IMG/VR virus record: IMGVR_UViG_3300031566_005444
Span: 1-28,718 of that record
Strand: one strand, 5' to 3'
DNA length: 28,718 nt
Origin: a virus
In this document: positions 7,163-14,765 of the stretch, one piece after another
Position numbering within the stretch: position 1 is the first letter of the stretch
Layout of the letters: each line of letters begins with the position of its first letter
The notes under the pieces: model-generated
What the model was told of the DNA's origin: nothing
Databases searched by the model: none
Seen by the model: the letters and a program-made list of their open reading frames with translations, nothing else
Position numbers and translations under genes: made by a program

Positions 7163-8886
7163 TATGCAGCTCCTTGTATCTTTCTGTAAAGATTTATCTG
7201 TTCTTGCGGCGGCAGGTTTCGCACATCCTGTCTGGCCTTCTCTTCGGCATCCGCAGCAGTCCCACCATCTTCTTCCGGCTCTTTGTAAACATCCTGTAAG
7301 TTGGTCTGGACTAATGCCTTTTTCCATAAGAGCGGGATATCCGTCATACTGGCAAGCATTTCGTTTCCAAGGGCCGCTGCTAACATTGTGTTGATATTCT
7401 GTCTAAGTTCCTGCTGTTGCAGCATCAATGTCAGGCCGCCGACCTTAAATAAGTATTTGCCTTCCAGTTCCTTGAATAAGTCGGTGAACTGGACTATGAG
7501 ATTATAGCTGTCTTCTATAAGTTTTGCAATGAAATTCCGCTCCAGCCGGCGGGCAATAACGTCAAAGAACCCGTGACTTTCGGCAGTCTTTTTCTCGATT
7601 TCACCTAACGTCTGAGCGCGCTTGGACGGCAGGGCTTCCACGTATTCGGTGATTGCGGTGGCCTGGCGCAGCTCGCTGTCAATTACTTTTATAGCCTCTA
7701 TCGACTCTCGGCCTACAGGGGTGGTATTGACCTCTTGAACAACCCTCTCGTTTGTATTCTTCAGAAAGACTTTACCTGGATAAGTCCGGCGGGCTTTCTG
7801 GGGGTCGACCAAGCCCATCTTGTTCATCTCGAACATCTTGTTCACCGTGAAATTCAAGTTGTCGATATAGAGATTCAAAAGGTTATTGAGGCTGTACTGT
7901 AAAGGCACCGCGCCTTCTACTAATGATGTTCCCGCTATACCCCTGTGGGGGTAAACGATAGGGATAGACAGTCTGAAGGGCGGCAACTCATCATCAAACG
8001 GGTTATCGTGATGCCGGATTAGCTCGCATCCATTGGCTACCATCAAAAGCTGGTTGCGCAAAACCTTCTTGCCGTCTTTACTGACAATATCGCCCCAAAA
8101 CTCCAGTATTTCAACTTCATCCGGTGGCGAATAATCGCTTAATCCCTTACGTTGTCTCTCTTTTGCTCTTGTTTCCTGCTTTGTGGCGTAAGCGGATTCG
8201 AGCTTATCAACCGCCTTTTCTATGTAAAGGTCAGGGTCCTTCCCCACTTTATCAAGAAGGTCTGACAATATCTCGACTTTCCGCTCAATCATATATCCTG
8301 GGCGTTTTTGGGTGAATGGCTTATAGGCCGGGTCTATAGACAGATTCAATACATCTGTATTATCATAGGTGCATTTCGGATCACTCTCGTCCCACCGCCT
8401 TTTAATTGCCCCCAATCCCAATAGAAATGAACTTATCGAGTTTTCGCCCAGACATTCGGCGAAGTTCGACTTTTCCAGATGACTTTTCAGCTTCATTTCT
8501 ACTTTATGGGCTTTTTCCCTCATTTCCTCGTGTTCGTCTTCCTTGTATTCCTCCTCGTCTATCTCGACCTTAAATAGCGTAGAGGTTTGAAGTACGGCCC
8601 GCTCGACCAGTGCCGCCGCCCTTATCGTGTGCATAAATATCTTCGGGCTGAAGGCTTTGGATTGCCATTCCTTCTTGCCTGTGTAGTCCTGCTTGTTTTG
8701 ATAGAGCTGCCACAACTCCTCCCATTTCTTCCTTCGCTCTGTTGTGGCTTTGTCAGCCTGCTTTTTTTTGTCGATTACATAATCAACCAGATATTGAGCG
8801 TCATCAAACTCATCGGGAGTTTCGTCCTTCTTGTCAATTTGTGGCGATTCCGTCTCTTTCTCTTTTTTCTTCTTTCGCTTTGCCAT
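7162..8886 (-). CDS. Portal protein (podovirus-like)
   Basis: A 574-residue protein between terminase and scaffold, the usual portal position. A highly charged N-terminus (residues 1-40) is followed by a portal-like core: WEELWQLYQNKQDY, SFLLGLGAIKRRWDE, a VEILEFWGDI strand, the PFRLSIPIVYPHRGIAGTS turn followed by a QYSLNNLLNLYIDN helix, and a Gln/Ala-rich C-terminal helix. It would form the dodecameric ring at the DNA-packaging vertex and bind the terminase motor. Its ATG shares one base with the upstream stop (TAATG). The match is to short-tailed-phage portals by length and order, not to a named gene. Confidence 0.85.
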   Translation of the reverse strand: MAKRKKKKEKETESPQIDKKDETPDEFDDAQYLVDYVIDKKKQADKATTERRKKWEELWQLYQNKQDYTGKKEWQSKAFSPKIFMHTIRAAALVERAVLQTSTLFKVEIDEEEYKEDEHEEMREKAHKVEMKLKSHLEKSNFAECLGENSISSFLLGLGAIKRRWDESDPKCTYDNTDVLNLSIDPAYKPFTQKRPGYMIERKVEILSDLLDKVGKDPDLYIEKAVDKLESAYATKQETRAKERQRKGLSDYSPPDEVEILEFWGDIVSKDGKKVLRNQLLMVANGCELIRHHDNPFDDELPPFRLSIPIVYPHRGIAGTSLVEGAVPLQYSLNNLLNLYIDNLNFTVNKMFEMNKMGLVDPQKARRTYPGKVFLKNTNERVVQEVNTTPVGRESIEAIKVIDSELRQATAITEYVEALPSKRAQTLGEIEKKTAESHGFFDVIARRLERNFIAKLIEDSYNLIVQFTDLFKELEGKYLFKVGGLTLMLQQQELRQNINTMLAAALGNEMLASMTDIPLLWKKALVQTNLQDVYKEPEEDGGTAADAEEKARQDVRNLPPQEQINLYRKIQGAA

Positions 8887-9101
8887 TAGTCTTCTTTTAA
8901 GCTGTCTGCAATGATATTACAGGTTTGAGCATGACGATATAATTCGTATCGGAGTATTTCTTTCTTAATTTTAAGACATTCAGCTATGGCTGCATCTGAA
9001 GCTGTATTGACAAGTTTCTCTATATTATCCATACAGTCGTCAACTTTAGCGTTGCTTTCTTCAAGTTGTTGTTTAATTGGGCCAAAATCTATTTTTTCCA
9101 T
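8886..9101 (-). CDS. Small helical hypothetical protein between terminase and portal
   Basis: Seventy-one residues, almost all helix-forming (FGPIKQQLEESNAKVDDCMDN), with three cysteines. It is locked between large terminase and portal by TAATG overlaps at both ends, which strongly supports expression in fixed ratio with the packaging machine. Possibly a packaging or head-completion accessory; no family recognised. Confidence 0.75.
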   Translation of the reverse strand: MEKIDFGPIKQQLEESNAKVDDCMDNIEKLVNTASDAAIAECLKIKKEILRYELYRHAQTCNIIADSLKED

Positions 9102-10465
9102 TAGAAATTACTCTTTACCGTATATGATGTTGCTAATTCCATGTCTTCATCTCTTTTGCGCTTGCGGCCCCATTCGTCAATTTCCTCAGTTTCAGGTTGC
9201 ACAAATTGCAGAGAGTATATGCCGATAACATAAGCATCGCCCCTGTCCGGGCTTCGGCCTAATCTGGCTTTCGTTTTTAACTTGTTTTCTAATAATATCT
9301 TACGGAATCGACCTGCCGGGTTGATTTTGACCGATGACAAGTCTTGACGCAATAATAAGTCTTTTGGGTATCCAACTTCGTGATTTTGCATCTGTTCCAT
9401 TACATACCAATATGCCTCCGCTCTCTTGTTGGCAAACTTTTTGTGATTAAGGGCTTTTTCTCGAAAGTCGCACGGTAACGCATTAAGTTTCAAGCTGTTA
9501 AGTTCGCTTAAAACTCCCGTTCCTACGCCGATAGGGTCAACTGCCACATTAAAAGTATCGTGTTTTTTACACATTAAATTACATTCGTGGGCGATTTTCT
9601 TCGTGTCCCGTTCCCTAAATACCTTCTCGTCTTTAATGACCTCGTTCTCAAAATAGTATATGACGCACTCATCCCCTTCGACCGAGGCGTCCGGGTCGCA
9701 GCTAACCAGCTTCTTTAGGTGGCCTTTCGTCTGCTTATAAAATCTCAATTCGTCAAGCAGTCTCGATGTGATTAGGGTGAGGTCCTCATCTGTAATATCG
9801 GCACATTCAAACTCCTGCTCATACATCCAGGGCGGCATCTCTCTCTGTGCCTTGAGCAGTTCGTCCGGCGGTATTAACCCTGATTCGCTCGCCCTCAAAA
9901 GAGACCTGTGCCAATCAGTCCAGTTTTCACTTGACCGCCACATGTCCGTTGCGTGGTTCTCGCCTTTAGGGGTATAGGCGAATATCGCCCACCTGCTTAC
10001 ATCTTCTGCAACAATCGGCCTGAATATCTCGGTCCACACCTGACGTTTCATTAAAGCCCATTCATCAAACCCTACTCCGTTGGCATCTATCCCCCTCAAA
10101 CTGTCAGGGTCATCCCCGCCTTTAATTGGCAGTATTGAGCCATTCGGGAATTTTATGTAGAGTTCGCTTTCGTTAGCAACCCAGGGAACTTCTCTCTTGT
10201 CTGGTAGATAAGAAAACAGCATATTTGGGTCACGCCAGATTATCGACTTCGCCTGCCTGTATGTTGGGCCGACATAGGGATAAACATGGTTCTTGTTTCG
10301 CAAACATTCCCTGATTAACAGGTTAAGAATAAGCGTAGTCTTCCGCGCCCGCCGATGCCACTTCAATTCAAAGAAGCGTTTACGGTGAGAGTCAAACTCT
10401 TTTAGAACGCTTATTTGAGCGGGATGCAGCCCGCTTATGAACTTTTCGTTTGGTATCTGTACCAT
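9101..10465 (-). CDS. terL: Terminase large subunit (packaging ATPase and nuclease)
   Basis: The motor that drives DNA into the head and cuts it. ATPase part: a deviant Walker A KWHRRARKTT at ~36-45, Walker B GVGFDEWAL at ~131-139 (D135 E136), and coupling motif YTPKG at ~165-169. Nuclease part (RNase H fold): SCDPD at ~257 (D258), VAVDP at ~308-312 (D311) and RSPDRGDAY at ~405-413 (D408, D411). The usual glycines of the P-loop are replaced by Arg/Ala, but Lys43 and Thr44 remain. ATG10465 is taken as start; a TTG lies one codon earlier. No good ribosome site is visible, so coupling to the overlapping small-subunit gene is likely. Confidence 0.92.
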   Translation of the reverse strand: MVQIPNEKFISGLHPAQISVLKEFDSHRKRFFELKWHRRARKTTLILNLLIRECLRNKNHVYPYVGPTYRQAKSIIWRDPNMLFSYLPDKREVPWVANESELYIKFPNGSILPIKGGDDPDSLRGIDANGVGFDEWALMKRQVWTEIFRPIVAEDVSRWAIFAYTPKGENHATDMWRSSENWTDWHRSLLRASESGLIPPDELLKAQREMPPWMYEQEFECADITDEDLTLITSRLLDELRFYKQTKGHLKKLVSCDPDASVEGDECVIYYFENEVIKDEKVFRERDTKKIAHECNLMCKKHDTFNVAVDPIGVGTGVLSELNSLKLNALPCDFREKALNHKKFANKRAEAYWYVMEQMQNHEVGYPKDLLLRQDLSSVKINPAGRFRKILLENKLKTKARLGRSPDRGDAYVIGIYSLQFVQPETEEIDEWGRKRKRDEDMELATSYTVKSNF

Positions 10466-10733
10466 CAAACATTATAATCCCTATTGGGTTTCCTTCCTGT
10501 CCGCCGATATTGAGATTGCTTTCGACATACTTAACGTCAGCGACTATCTTCTTTAATAGGGCGATTAACACGTTGTCGCTCTTGTAAGCCCGTTCTACAA
10601 AGTGCATGAAAACGGTTTTCTTTTTCGTCTTCCCTACAGATGCGACAGCTCTTTTAAGCGCCTGCAGCTCCTTGTTGACCGCACCCAACGGTCGACCCGC
10701 TGGATTACCTGATTGTCCTTTTTTATATGCCAC
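10392..10733 (-). CDS. Probable terminase small subunit (DUF5681-like)
   Basis: A 113-residue protein with an N-terminal YKKGQSGNPAGRPLGAVNK motif, the hallmark of DUF5681-type proteins, which often precede the large terminase in phages. The remainder is helical and ends in a very basic tail (KRKVHKRAASRSNKRSKR), suited to DNA binding. It starts with GTG. The end overlaps the large-subunit gene by ~74 nt in another frame. Recognition of the packaging site is inferred from position. Confidence 0.72.
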   Translation of the reverse strand: MAYKKGQSGNPAGRPLGAVNKELQALKRAVASVGKTKKKTVFMHFVERAYKSDNVLIALLKKIVADVKYVESNLNIGGQEGNPIGIIMFDGTDTKRKVHKRAASRSNKRSKRV

Positions 10734-10754
10734 TGTTCTTTCTGTTATTTACAG

Positions 10755-11420
10755 TTAGGTCCTCAACCCTTGCCATGTCATTCCGCTTGAACCTATAGCA
10801 TTTACAATCTGCTTGATGTATTGCATCAGCGTATCGGTATCAGTCACGTCACCTTCCGCCGCAGCATCATCCAATGCCCCAACCACCGCCGCAAGAGCTA
10901 CTATCAATGCGTTCGTAGTAGCGTGGGCGGCTGTAATTTGGGCCGGAGTTGCTAACAGAGCATGAGCTATATCCATTTGCGTTTTTGTTGGCGCACTATC
11001 CGTCCCTCTCATTACATCCGAAGCGACTAACGCTGGTGTCGCTACATCGAGCAATTTAATAAGTGCAGCCGCAAGTCTGCCTGAACCGCCCTCCGTTAGT
11101 ATCGTGTCCATAATGTAAGTAAGATTACCATTGATTTCGTTTGACCAGCTTATAGGAATAATAACAATACTGGCAGTAGAAGATTCGCCTCCCATCGTCA
11201 GAAAAGTCCCGTTGTTCTCCGCTGCACTTAAATCAAGACTGTAAACACCCTGCAAGTTTGTGGAGTCAACTTCAGCGGGCGTGGTATCTGCGGGCGTGAA
11301 CTGAGTGCCATCACGACTTCCGCTTATTGTATGATTACCGCCATCGCCTGTCTTGCCAACATTATTGGCAGTGTCCCAAGCTACATAATTATAAGTTACT
11401 GTCGTGTTCTTAAATGGCAT
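10755..11420 (-). CDS. Putative virion fibre/adaptor protein
   Basis: A 221-residue protein with a beta-rich N-terminal half (VTYNYVAWDTANNVGKTGDGGNHTI...) and an Ala/Leu/Thr-rich helical second half (ALIKLLDVATPALVAS...). The YVAWDTANN..KTGD pattern is often seen in phage structural genes near the packaging module, commonly labelled tail or head fibre, but I cannot name a family. Its ATG shares one base with the upstream stop (TAATG), placing it with the LamG-like surface protein. Role inferred from context. Confidence 0.6.
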   Translation of the reverse strand: MPFKNTTVTYNYVAWDTANNVGKTGDGGNHTISGSRDGTQFTPADTTPAEVDSTNLQGVYSLDLSAAENNGTFLTMGGESSTASIVIIPISWSNEINGNLTYIMDTILTEGGSGRLAAALIKLLDVATPALVASDVMRGTDSAPTKTQMDIAHALLATPAQITAAHATTNALIVALAAVVGALDDAAAEGDVTDTDTLMQYIKQIVNAIGSSGMTWQGLRT

Positions 11421-12181
11421 TATGCCACCTTATTAAAGAATAAATGCCAGGGAACTATAACTCCACCTGCTACTGGCACGTATAAATGACTTACTTCGTC
11501 CTCTATAAACCAAGGGAAAGGATTACGGGAAAGATAGGCGATTTGCCGGGCGGGGAGAGTACGACTGAAAATGGCGGCATTATCAATTAAGCCATTCCAA
11601 GGCTTATAACCACCGCTCCAGTTAAGAAAATACCAAGGGTCTGCGGAATCATCCCATTGAAAACTTGAATTTGTATATTCAAGTCGACCATTAACGTAAA
11701 ATTTGACCGTAGTTTGGTTGTCGTCTGTTGCTACAGCTATTTGATACCAAGTATATACGGCAACGGATTTGCCTGTATCATGGACAGCAGACCCCGTATA
11801 GAGAGTAAAAGTATCAGTTGAATCATTTGTGTAAATAGCAGGGCCATTTAAACTCTCCTCCATACCAAGAATAGAGGCATCGCCCGTCACTGAAGGTAAG
11901 GAGTACATCATTACCCAAACTACAACAGTCCATGAAGTTCGTGTTGTCCCAAAAGGAGAGGCAATTTGTATGTATTTAGCTGTGCTATCATCGTTCTCTA
12001 TCGCACAACCAAATTTACCTGGCTTCCAAACTGCTCCGACTATTGTTCCGTTATTCCCATTCCCGCTCAAATCATTGACGATAGAGCCGGAGTTCTCGTT
12101 CATTGCATAGAGAGCTTTAGGCCAGTGCGGAAATCTTGTCCCGTCCGGTAAATCACCAAGCATTGGTTTTTGATTTAGCAT
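11420..12181 (-). CDS. LamG/concanavalin A-like domain protein, probable virion surface glycan binder
   Basis: A 253-residue protein. Residues ~25-215 follow the LamG-like jelly-roll pattern: ALYAMNENSGSIVNDLSGNGNNGTIVG at the start, the SWTVVVWV strand, YTWYQIAVATDDNQTTVKFYVNGRLEYTN, and WNGLIDNAAIFSRTLPARQIAYL at the end. This fold usually binds carbohydrate, so a receptor-binding or decoration role is likely. There is no signal peptide. The start overlaps the glycosyltransferase gene upstream by 29 nt. Neighbouring genes (10755 and 12806) are also beta-rich, forming a surface-protein block. Confidence 0.75.
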   Translation of the reverse strand: MLNQKPMLGDLPDGTRFPHWPKALYAMNENSGSIVNDLSGNGNNGTIVGAVWKPGKFGCAIENDDSTAKYIQIASPFGTTRTSWTVVVWVMMYSLPSVTGDASILGMEESLNGPAIYTNDSTDTFTLYTGSAVHDTGKSVAVYTWYQIAVATDDNQTTVKFYVNGRLEYTNSSFQWDDSADPWYFLNWSGGYKPWNGLIDNAAIFSRTLPARQIAYLSRNPFPWFIEDEVSHLYVPVAGGVIVPWHLFFNKVA

Positions 12182-12809
12182 TGTCCTTCACCGAATCTCT
12201 TAATCCCGTAATGCCTGTAAGTTTGAAATTCTCACATCTTCGTTTTGGAGTTGTATAAATATTGAACCCTTTTTCCTTCGCTTTCCTGCAAAACTCTAAA
12301 TCCTCAGTCCTTTTTGTCTTGCCCTTTTCATCGTAAACAAACTCGAACGGAACCGGCATCTGCTCCAAGACGCATCGCTTGATGAGCATACAGCCCCCGC
12401 CGATAGCGTCCACATCTGCCAAATCCTTATCTTCATACATCTCTATATCAATAGGTAAATAAGAATCTCGCTCCTGAATATACTTATAAGCCGCCCAAAC
12501 CAATTTACCGTTCTTGAGTCTTGTTAGGTATGGACAGCCAATAATATCTTCGTTTGCAAATACCAGTTCGGCGGGATTGCCAAGAGGGACTTTATCGTGG
12601 TCTATCATCAGGAGAAAATCATAGTTCGCTTTGAGGAACCTATCGCAAATCCCATTGCGGTTACTTGTAATTGGTATATCCCAAGTCAATGTAGGATTCT
12701 CTATACCAACATAAACACCTTCTGTAGATGAAATCTTAGGGATTAGGATTCCACCAATGGCTTTATGCCACCAAGTTCTACTTAAAATGGCAACGTATAA
12801 TTTTATCAT
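12153..12809 (-). CDS. GT-A-type glycosyltransferase (GT2/Anp1-like)
   Basis: A 218-residue GT-A-like enzyme. It has a conserved N-terminal SNRNGICDRFLKANYDFLLMIDHDKVP stretch, in which DHD is the metal/nucleotide-sugar DxD site (~residue 70). Then follow DVDAIGGGCMLIKRCVLEQM, typical of the acceptor-side loop, and a TEDLEFCRKAKEKGFNIYTTP block with the likely catalytic acidic ED. It is coupled by ATGA to the structural gene upstream, far from the other glycosyltransferases at 89-2492. Modification of a virion protein during assembly is a fair inference; the substrate is unknown. Confidence 0.78.
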   Translation of the reverse strand: MIKLYVAILSRTWWHKAIGGILIPKISSTEGVYVGIENPTLTWDIPITSNRNGICDRFLKANYDFLLMIDHDKVPLGNPAELVFANEDIIGCPYLTRLKNGKLVWAAYKYIQERDSYLPIDIEMYEDKDLADVDAIGGGCMLIKRCVLEQMPVPFEFVYDEKGKTKRTEDLEFCRKAKEKGFNIYTTPKRRCENFKLTGITGLRDSVKDNAKSKTNAW

Positions 12810-13450
12810 ACTATGTCCGCCGCTTTTGATGCTCTTACTCTAATAGCGAAAGTAGCATCTGCATCGTGTGGAACTGCCAATACTTTCGTGACTTGTACTT
12901 CTTTTGGTATCCTGACATTCCATTGGTCTACGATACTAAATATGTCATCACCAGAGGCAAAGGTATTAGATAAATTATCAAAAGCGAAAACTTCCCCGCC
13001 TGCCCCAGCATTTGTTACGTTCTGACAAATAATAATTTCATCGTTTGCTATTGCATCATTATCATCAAGAAAATACTTTTTCCCTTGTACCTGAAAGCTG
13101 CTTGTATTAGTCAGATTAACCGCCTTCTGTCCAGCCGCCGATTCCGCATCAAGAGCGTTAGTGAGCGCCGTTCCACCAGTTCCCTCATACCTTATCAATT
13201 CATGCCATTTATCATCATCAGTTCCCTGACCCGCCGCACCACTCTTTATCAAAACTATAATCTCCGGTTCACTTCCAGCGGCGACTGCGTTAGCGTCCCT
13301 GTGACAAAGGTCAATATGTATTACTGCACCAATTTCATCAGGCAAAAGGAGTTCGGCGGACTCCCAGTAAGGACTGCCGGCAGCGGTATCCTCAAGTAAC
13401 TCCCACTCGTTGGTTTGCATCAAAGTTTGTGCCTTATCAAAATCAGCCAT
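12806..13450 (-). CDS. Hypothetical virion-type protein
   Basis: A 214-residue acidic protein, predicted mainly beta with Ala/Gly/Asp-rich loops (GSEPEIIVLIKSGAAGQG, KYFLDDNDAIANDEIIICQN). It ends in VRIPKEVQVTKVLAVPH...FAIRVRAS, resembling a jelly-roll end. It lies in the surface-protein block and overlaps both neighbours by a few bases. Such proteins are often head decoration or fibre subunits, but nothing here identifies the family. Confidence 0.6.
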   Translation of the reverse strand: MADFDKAQTLMQTNEWELLEDTAAGSPYWESAELLLPDEIGAVIHIDLCHRDANAVAAGSEPEIIVLIKSGAAGQGTDDDKWHELIRYEGTGGTALTNALDAESAAGQKAVNLTNTSSFQVQGKKYFLDDNDAIANDEIIICQNVTNAGAGGEVFAFDNLSNTFASGDDIFSIVDQWNVRIPKEVQVTKVLAVPHDADATFAIRVRASKAADIV

Positions 13451-13796
13451 TCAACACCTCCTGTATATTAGGAGCCATCTGAGTAATCCTTGCGTCTTTT
13501 TCAAAAACCTGATTATAAGTTTCGCCAGCCACTTCGGTCTTATAGTCATCTATGGCATTTTGAATATCAACTTTCGCGGCTTCTTCAACGCGCTTCGCCA
13601 ACTCGTCCGTTGTCTTGCCAGTAACTTCGGTCTTCTGCTGGTATTTGAATTTCTGAATCTTGACCGGCTCAACGATTTTCTTGTCCACACCTTCCGGCCA
13701 TAGTTCCAAAGTAAATTCAGAAAACACCAGTTTATTGTGAAACTGTTCTCCAGCGTTTGTAATTACCGGCCCTGTTATTTCAATTTGTAATGTCAT
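13443..13796 (-). CDS. Hypothetical structural-region protein
   Basis: A 117-residue protein: a beta-like N-terminus (MTLQIEITGPVITNAGEQF..VFSEFTLELWPEG), then a charged helical stretch (ELAKRVEEAAKVDIQNAIDDYKTEV). It overlaps the next structural gene by 8 nt, supporting membership of the late operon. No family recognised. Confidence 0.65.
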   Translation of the reverse strand: MTLQIEITGPVITNAGEQFHNKLVFSEFTLELWPEGVDKKIVEPVKIQKFKYQQKTEVTGKTTDELAKRVEEAAKVDIQNAIDDYKTEVAGETYNQVFEKDARITQMAPNIQEVLNG

Positions 13797-13811
13797 CGTA
13801 TTTTCCTATCT

Positions 13812-14042
13812 TCATTCCAACACCTGCTGAAGTCTCTTAACTTCTTTTTTCTCCATCTCGGCTAAGGCTTTCTGTAAATCTTTCAGGGCTCTCCTTTGGT
13901 TCAAAACCTTTCTGTTTCCAATTAAAAGCAGACATCTGTTTATCTCGATGTGGATTTTTGATATATGCTCATATATTTCCGCGACATCAACAGCTCCACC
14001 CGCAATTAAAACAGACCGCACCGAAGAATTTGCCATTTTCAT
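13812..14042 (-). CDS. Small coiled-coil hypothetical protein, start uncertain
   Basis: Up to 76 residues. From residue ~20 it is helical with coiled-coil heptads (EIYEHISKIHIEINRCLLLI; RALKDLQKALAEMEKKEVKRL). The first 56 nt overlap the zinc-ribbon gene upstream, whose C-terminus is clearly coding, and no good ribosome site precedes ATG14042. The true start may be internal. Function unknown. Confidence 0.5.
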   Translation of the reverse strand: MKMANSSVRSVLIAGGAVDVAEIYEHISKIHIEINRCLLLIGNRKVLNQRRALKDLQKALAEMEKKEVKRLQQVLE

Positions 14043-14205
14043 AGCCTAAATCGAAATGAATCCCCCATTCCCAATAAGACATAGCCCCGCACCGGGGGCA
14101 CTGTTTGCTTTCCTTTGCCTGTGCTATTAAAGCGGGATTTGTGCATGATATTCTAAATTCTGCGTTTCTATAAATAGCCCACTTGGTTACATTTTTGATT
14201 GACAT
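13987..14205 (-). CDS. Small zinc-ribbon protein
   Basis: Seventy-two residues. QCPRCGAMSYWEWG near residue 35 and AVCFNCGWSC at the very end form two CxxC knuckles about 28 residues apart, a complete four-Cys zinc ribbon. It overlaps the end of the HTH gene upstream (38 nt) and the start of the coiled-coil gene downstream. In this position, first genes of the late operon, it may be a transcription or assembly accessory; that is inference. Confidence 0.7.
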   Translation of the reverse strand: MSIKNVTKWAIYRNAEFRISCTNPALIAQAKESKQCPRCGAMSYWEWGIHFDLGYENGKFFGAVCFNCGWSC

Positions 14206-14353
14206 TTGGCTTTAGGCCTTTGTTTTCTGCCCTTTTTATACGCCGTGAAACAGCAGAACGGCTTATTTTTATGATTTCAGCGGCCTCTGCGTGCGTAAGT
14301 TCACAACATTTAACGAGATAAAGCGCGTAAACTTGTTTGGGAGTTAGTAACAT
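14168..14353 (-). CDS. HTH protein resembling sigma70 region 4
   Basis: Sixty-one residues. LTPKQVYALYLVKCCELTHAEAAEIIKISRSAVSRRIKRAENK is a full region-4/LuxR-type tri-helical HTH: the recognition helix is SRSAVSRRIKRA, preceded by the turn around EIIKIS. It has no other domain. Phage proteins of this shape near the start of late operons often control late transcription. It lies two genes downstream of the late promoter at 14657-14685, and could act on the palindrome inside that promoter or on the 26-bp sites at 14686 and 27545 (inference). It overlaps the HNH gene by 44 nt. Confidence 0.7.
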   Translation of the reverse strand: MLLTPKQVYALYLVKCCELTHAEAAEIIKISRSAVSRRIKRAENKGLKPNVNQKCNQVGYL

Positions 14354-14648
14354 AATCCTGTATTTCGGGGGGTATCCCGCCTACATAACGCCGCCAAAGT
14401 ATCAACACAGTACGCCACAATATGAGGTTACACCAATGAACTTTTTTTCGATGCTCAAAGGCGTGCCATAATAGGGATATACATTCGCCGTTATCTTCTT
14501 GGTATCGGAGTTCTGGAAATTCTGATTTGGGTCTTTTGTGGTGAGAATCAAGAAGCTCCTGGTCCATAACACCTGACCGCTGGCAAACGTAGCCAGCGTT
14601 CATCTTTATCAGTTGAGACCAGTCAGCATCCTTGCTTTGAGGCTTCAT
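14310..14648 (-). CDS. HNH nuclease-like protein, predicted leaderless
   Basis: A 112-residue protein with an HNH (beta-beta-alpha metal) pattern: WSQLIKMNAGYVCQRSG, then LDSHHKRPKSEFPELRYQEDNGECISLLWHAFEH. H36/H37, N53 and H62/H66 fit the metal and catalytic positions. The first CxxC half has a Ser in place of the second Cys. HNH proteins close to the terminase often assist packaging cuts. The ATG lies only 8 nt after the -10 TATAAT of the late promoter, with no room for a ribosome site, so translation is probably leaderless. It is the first gene of the late operon. Confidence 0.75.
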   Translation of the reverse strand: MKPQSKDADWSQLIKMNAGYVCQRSGVMDQELLDSHHKRPKSEFPELRYQEDNGECISLLWHAFEHRKKVHWCNLILWRTVLILWRRYVGGIPPEIQDYVTNSQTSLRALSR

Positions 14649-14656
14649 GGCCGCTT

Positions 14657-14685
14657 ATTATACCAGAAAAGCCGGTATTATGCAA
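14657..14685 (-). promoter_or_regulatory. Late promoter with internal palindrome
   Basis: Minus-strand -35 TTGCAT (14680-14685), 17-nt spacer and perfect -10 TATAAT (14657-14662). Inside it is an inverted repeat, ATACC (14660-14664) with GGTAT (14674-14678), covering the spacer and -10 edge, which looks like a repressor operator. Transcription would start at about 14648-14650, the ATG of the HNH gene. The 26-bp site at 14686-14711 directly touches the -35. Confidence 0.75.
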
Positions 14686-14711
14686 GTCCTAAAAACTTAA
14701 TGTCCAAACAC
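14686..14711 (+). promoter_or_regulatory. 26-bp bipartite regulatory site, copy 1
   Basis: GTCCTAAAAAC, four variable bases, then TGTCCAAACAC. The two halves are related as direct repeats (GTCC-A/T-AAA..C) 16 bp apart. The same site recurs inverted at 27545-27570, with identity at all 22 non-spacer positions. It lies exactly 20 bp upstream of the -35 of the rightward promoter and abuts the -35 of the leftward late promoter. Position -55 to -80 relative to the rightward start suggests an activator site, while contact with the late -35 could repress or activate that promoter. Confidence 0.8.
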
Positions 14712-14731
14712 AAATTTATTTTATTTTTTTC

Positions 14732-14759
14732 TTGACAGCTTTGAGTGTTTGACGATAAT
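14732..14759 (+). promoter_or_regulatory. Rightward promoter of the duplicated cassette
   Basis: TTGACA (14732-14737), 16 nt, GATAAT (14754-14759), preceded by a T/A-rich tract. Transcription is expected to start near 14766. The same architecture (site, 20-bp gap, TTGAC, GATAAT, 6 nt, ATG) recurs at 27524-27496 on the other strand, with a 17-nt spacer there. Confidence 0.8.
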
Positions 14760-14765
14760 AGAGGT

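Noticed and set aside
14657-14760. att site or integration locus
   Set aside because: No integrase or recombinase gene was found and the repeats here behave as promoter elements.
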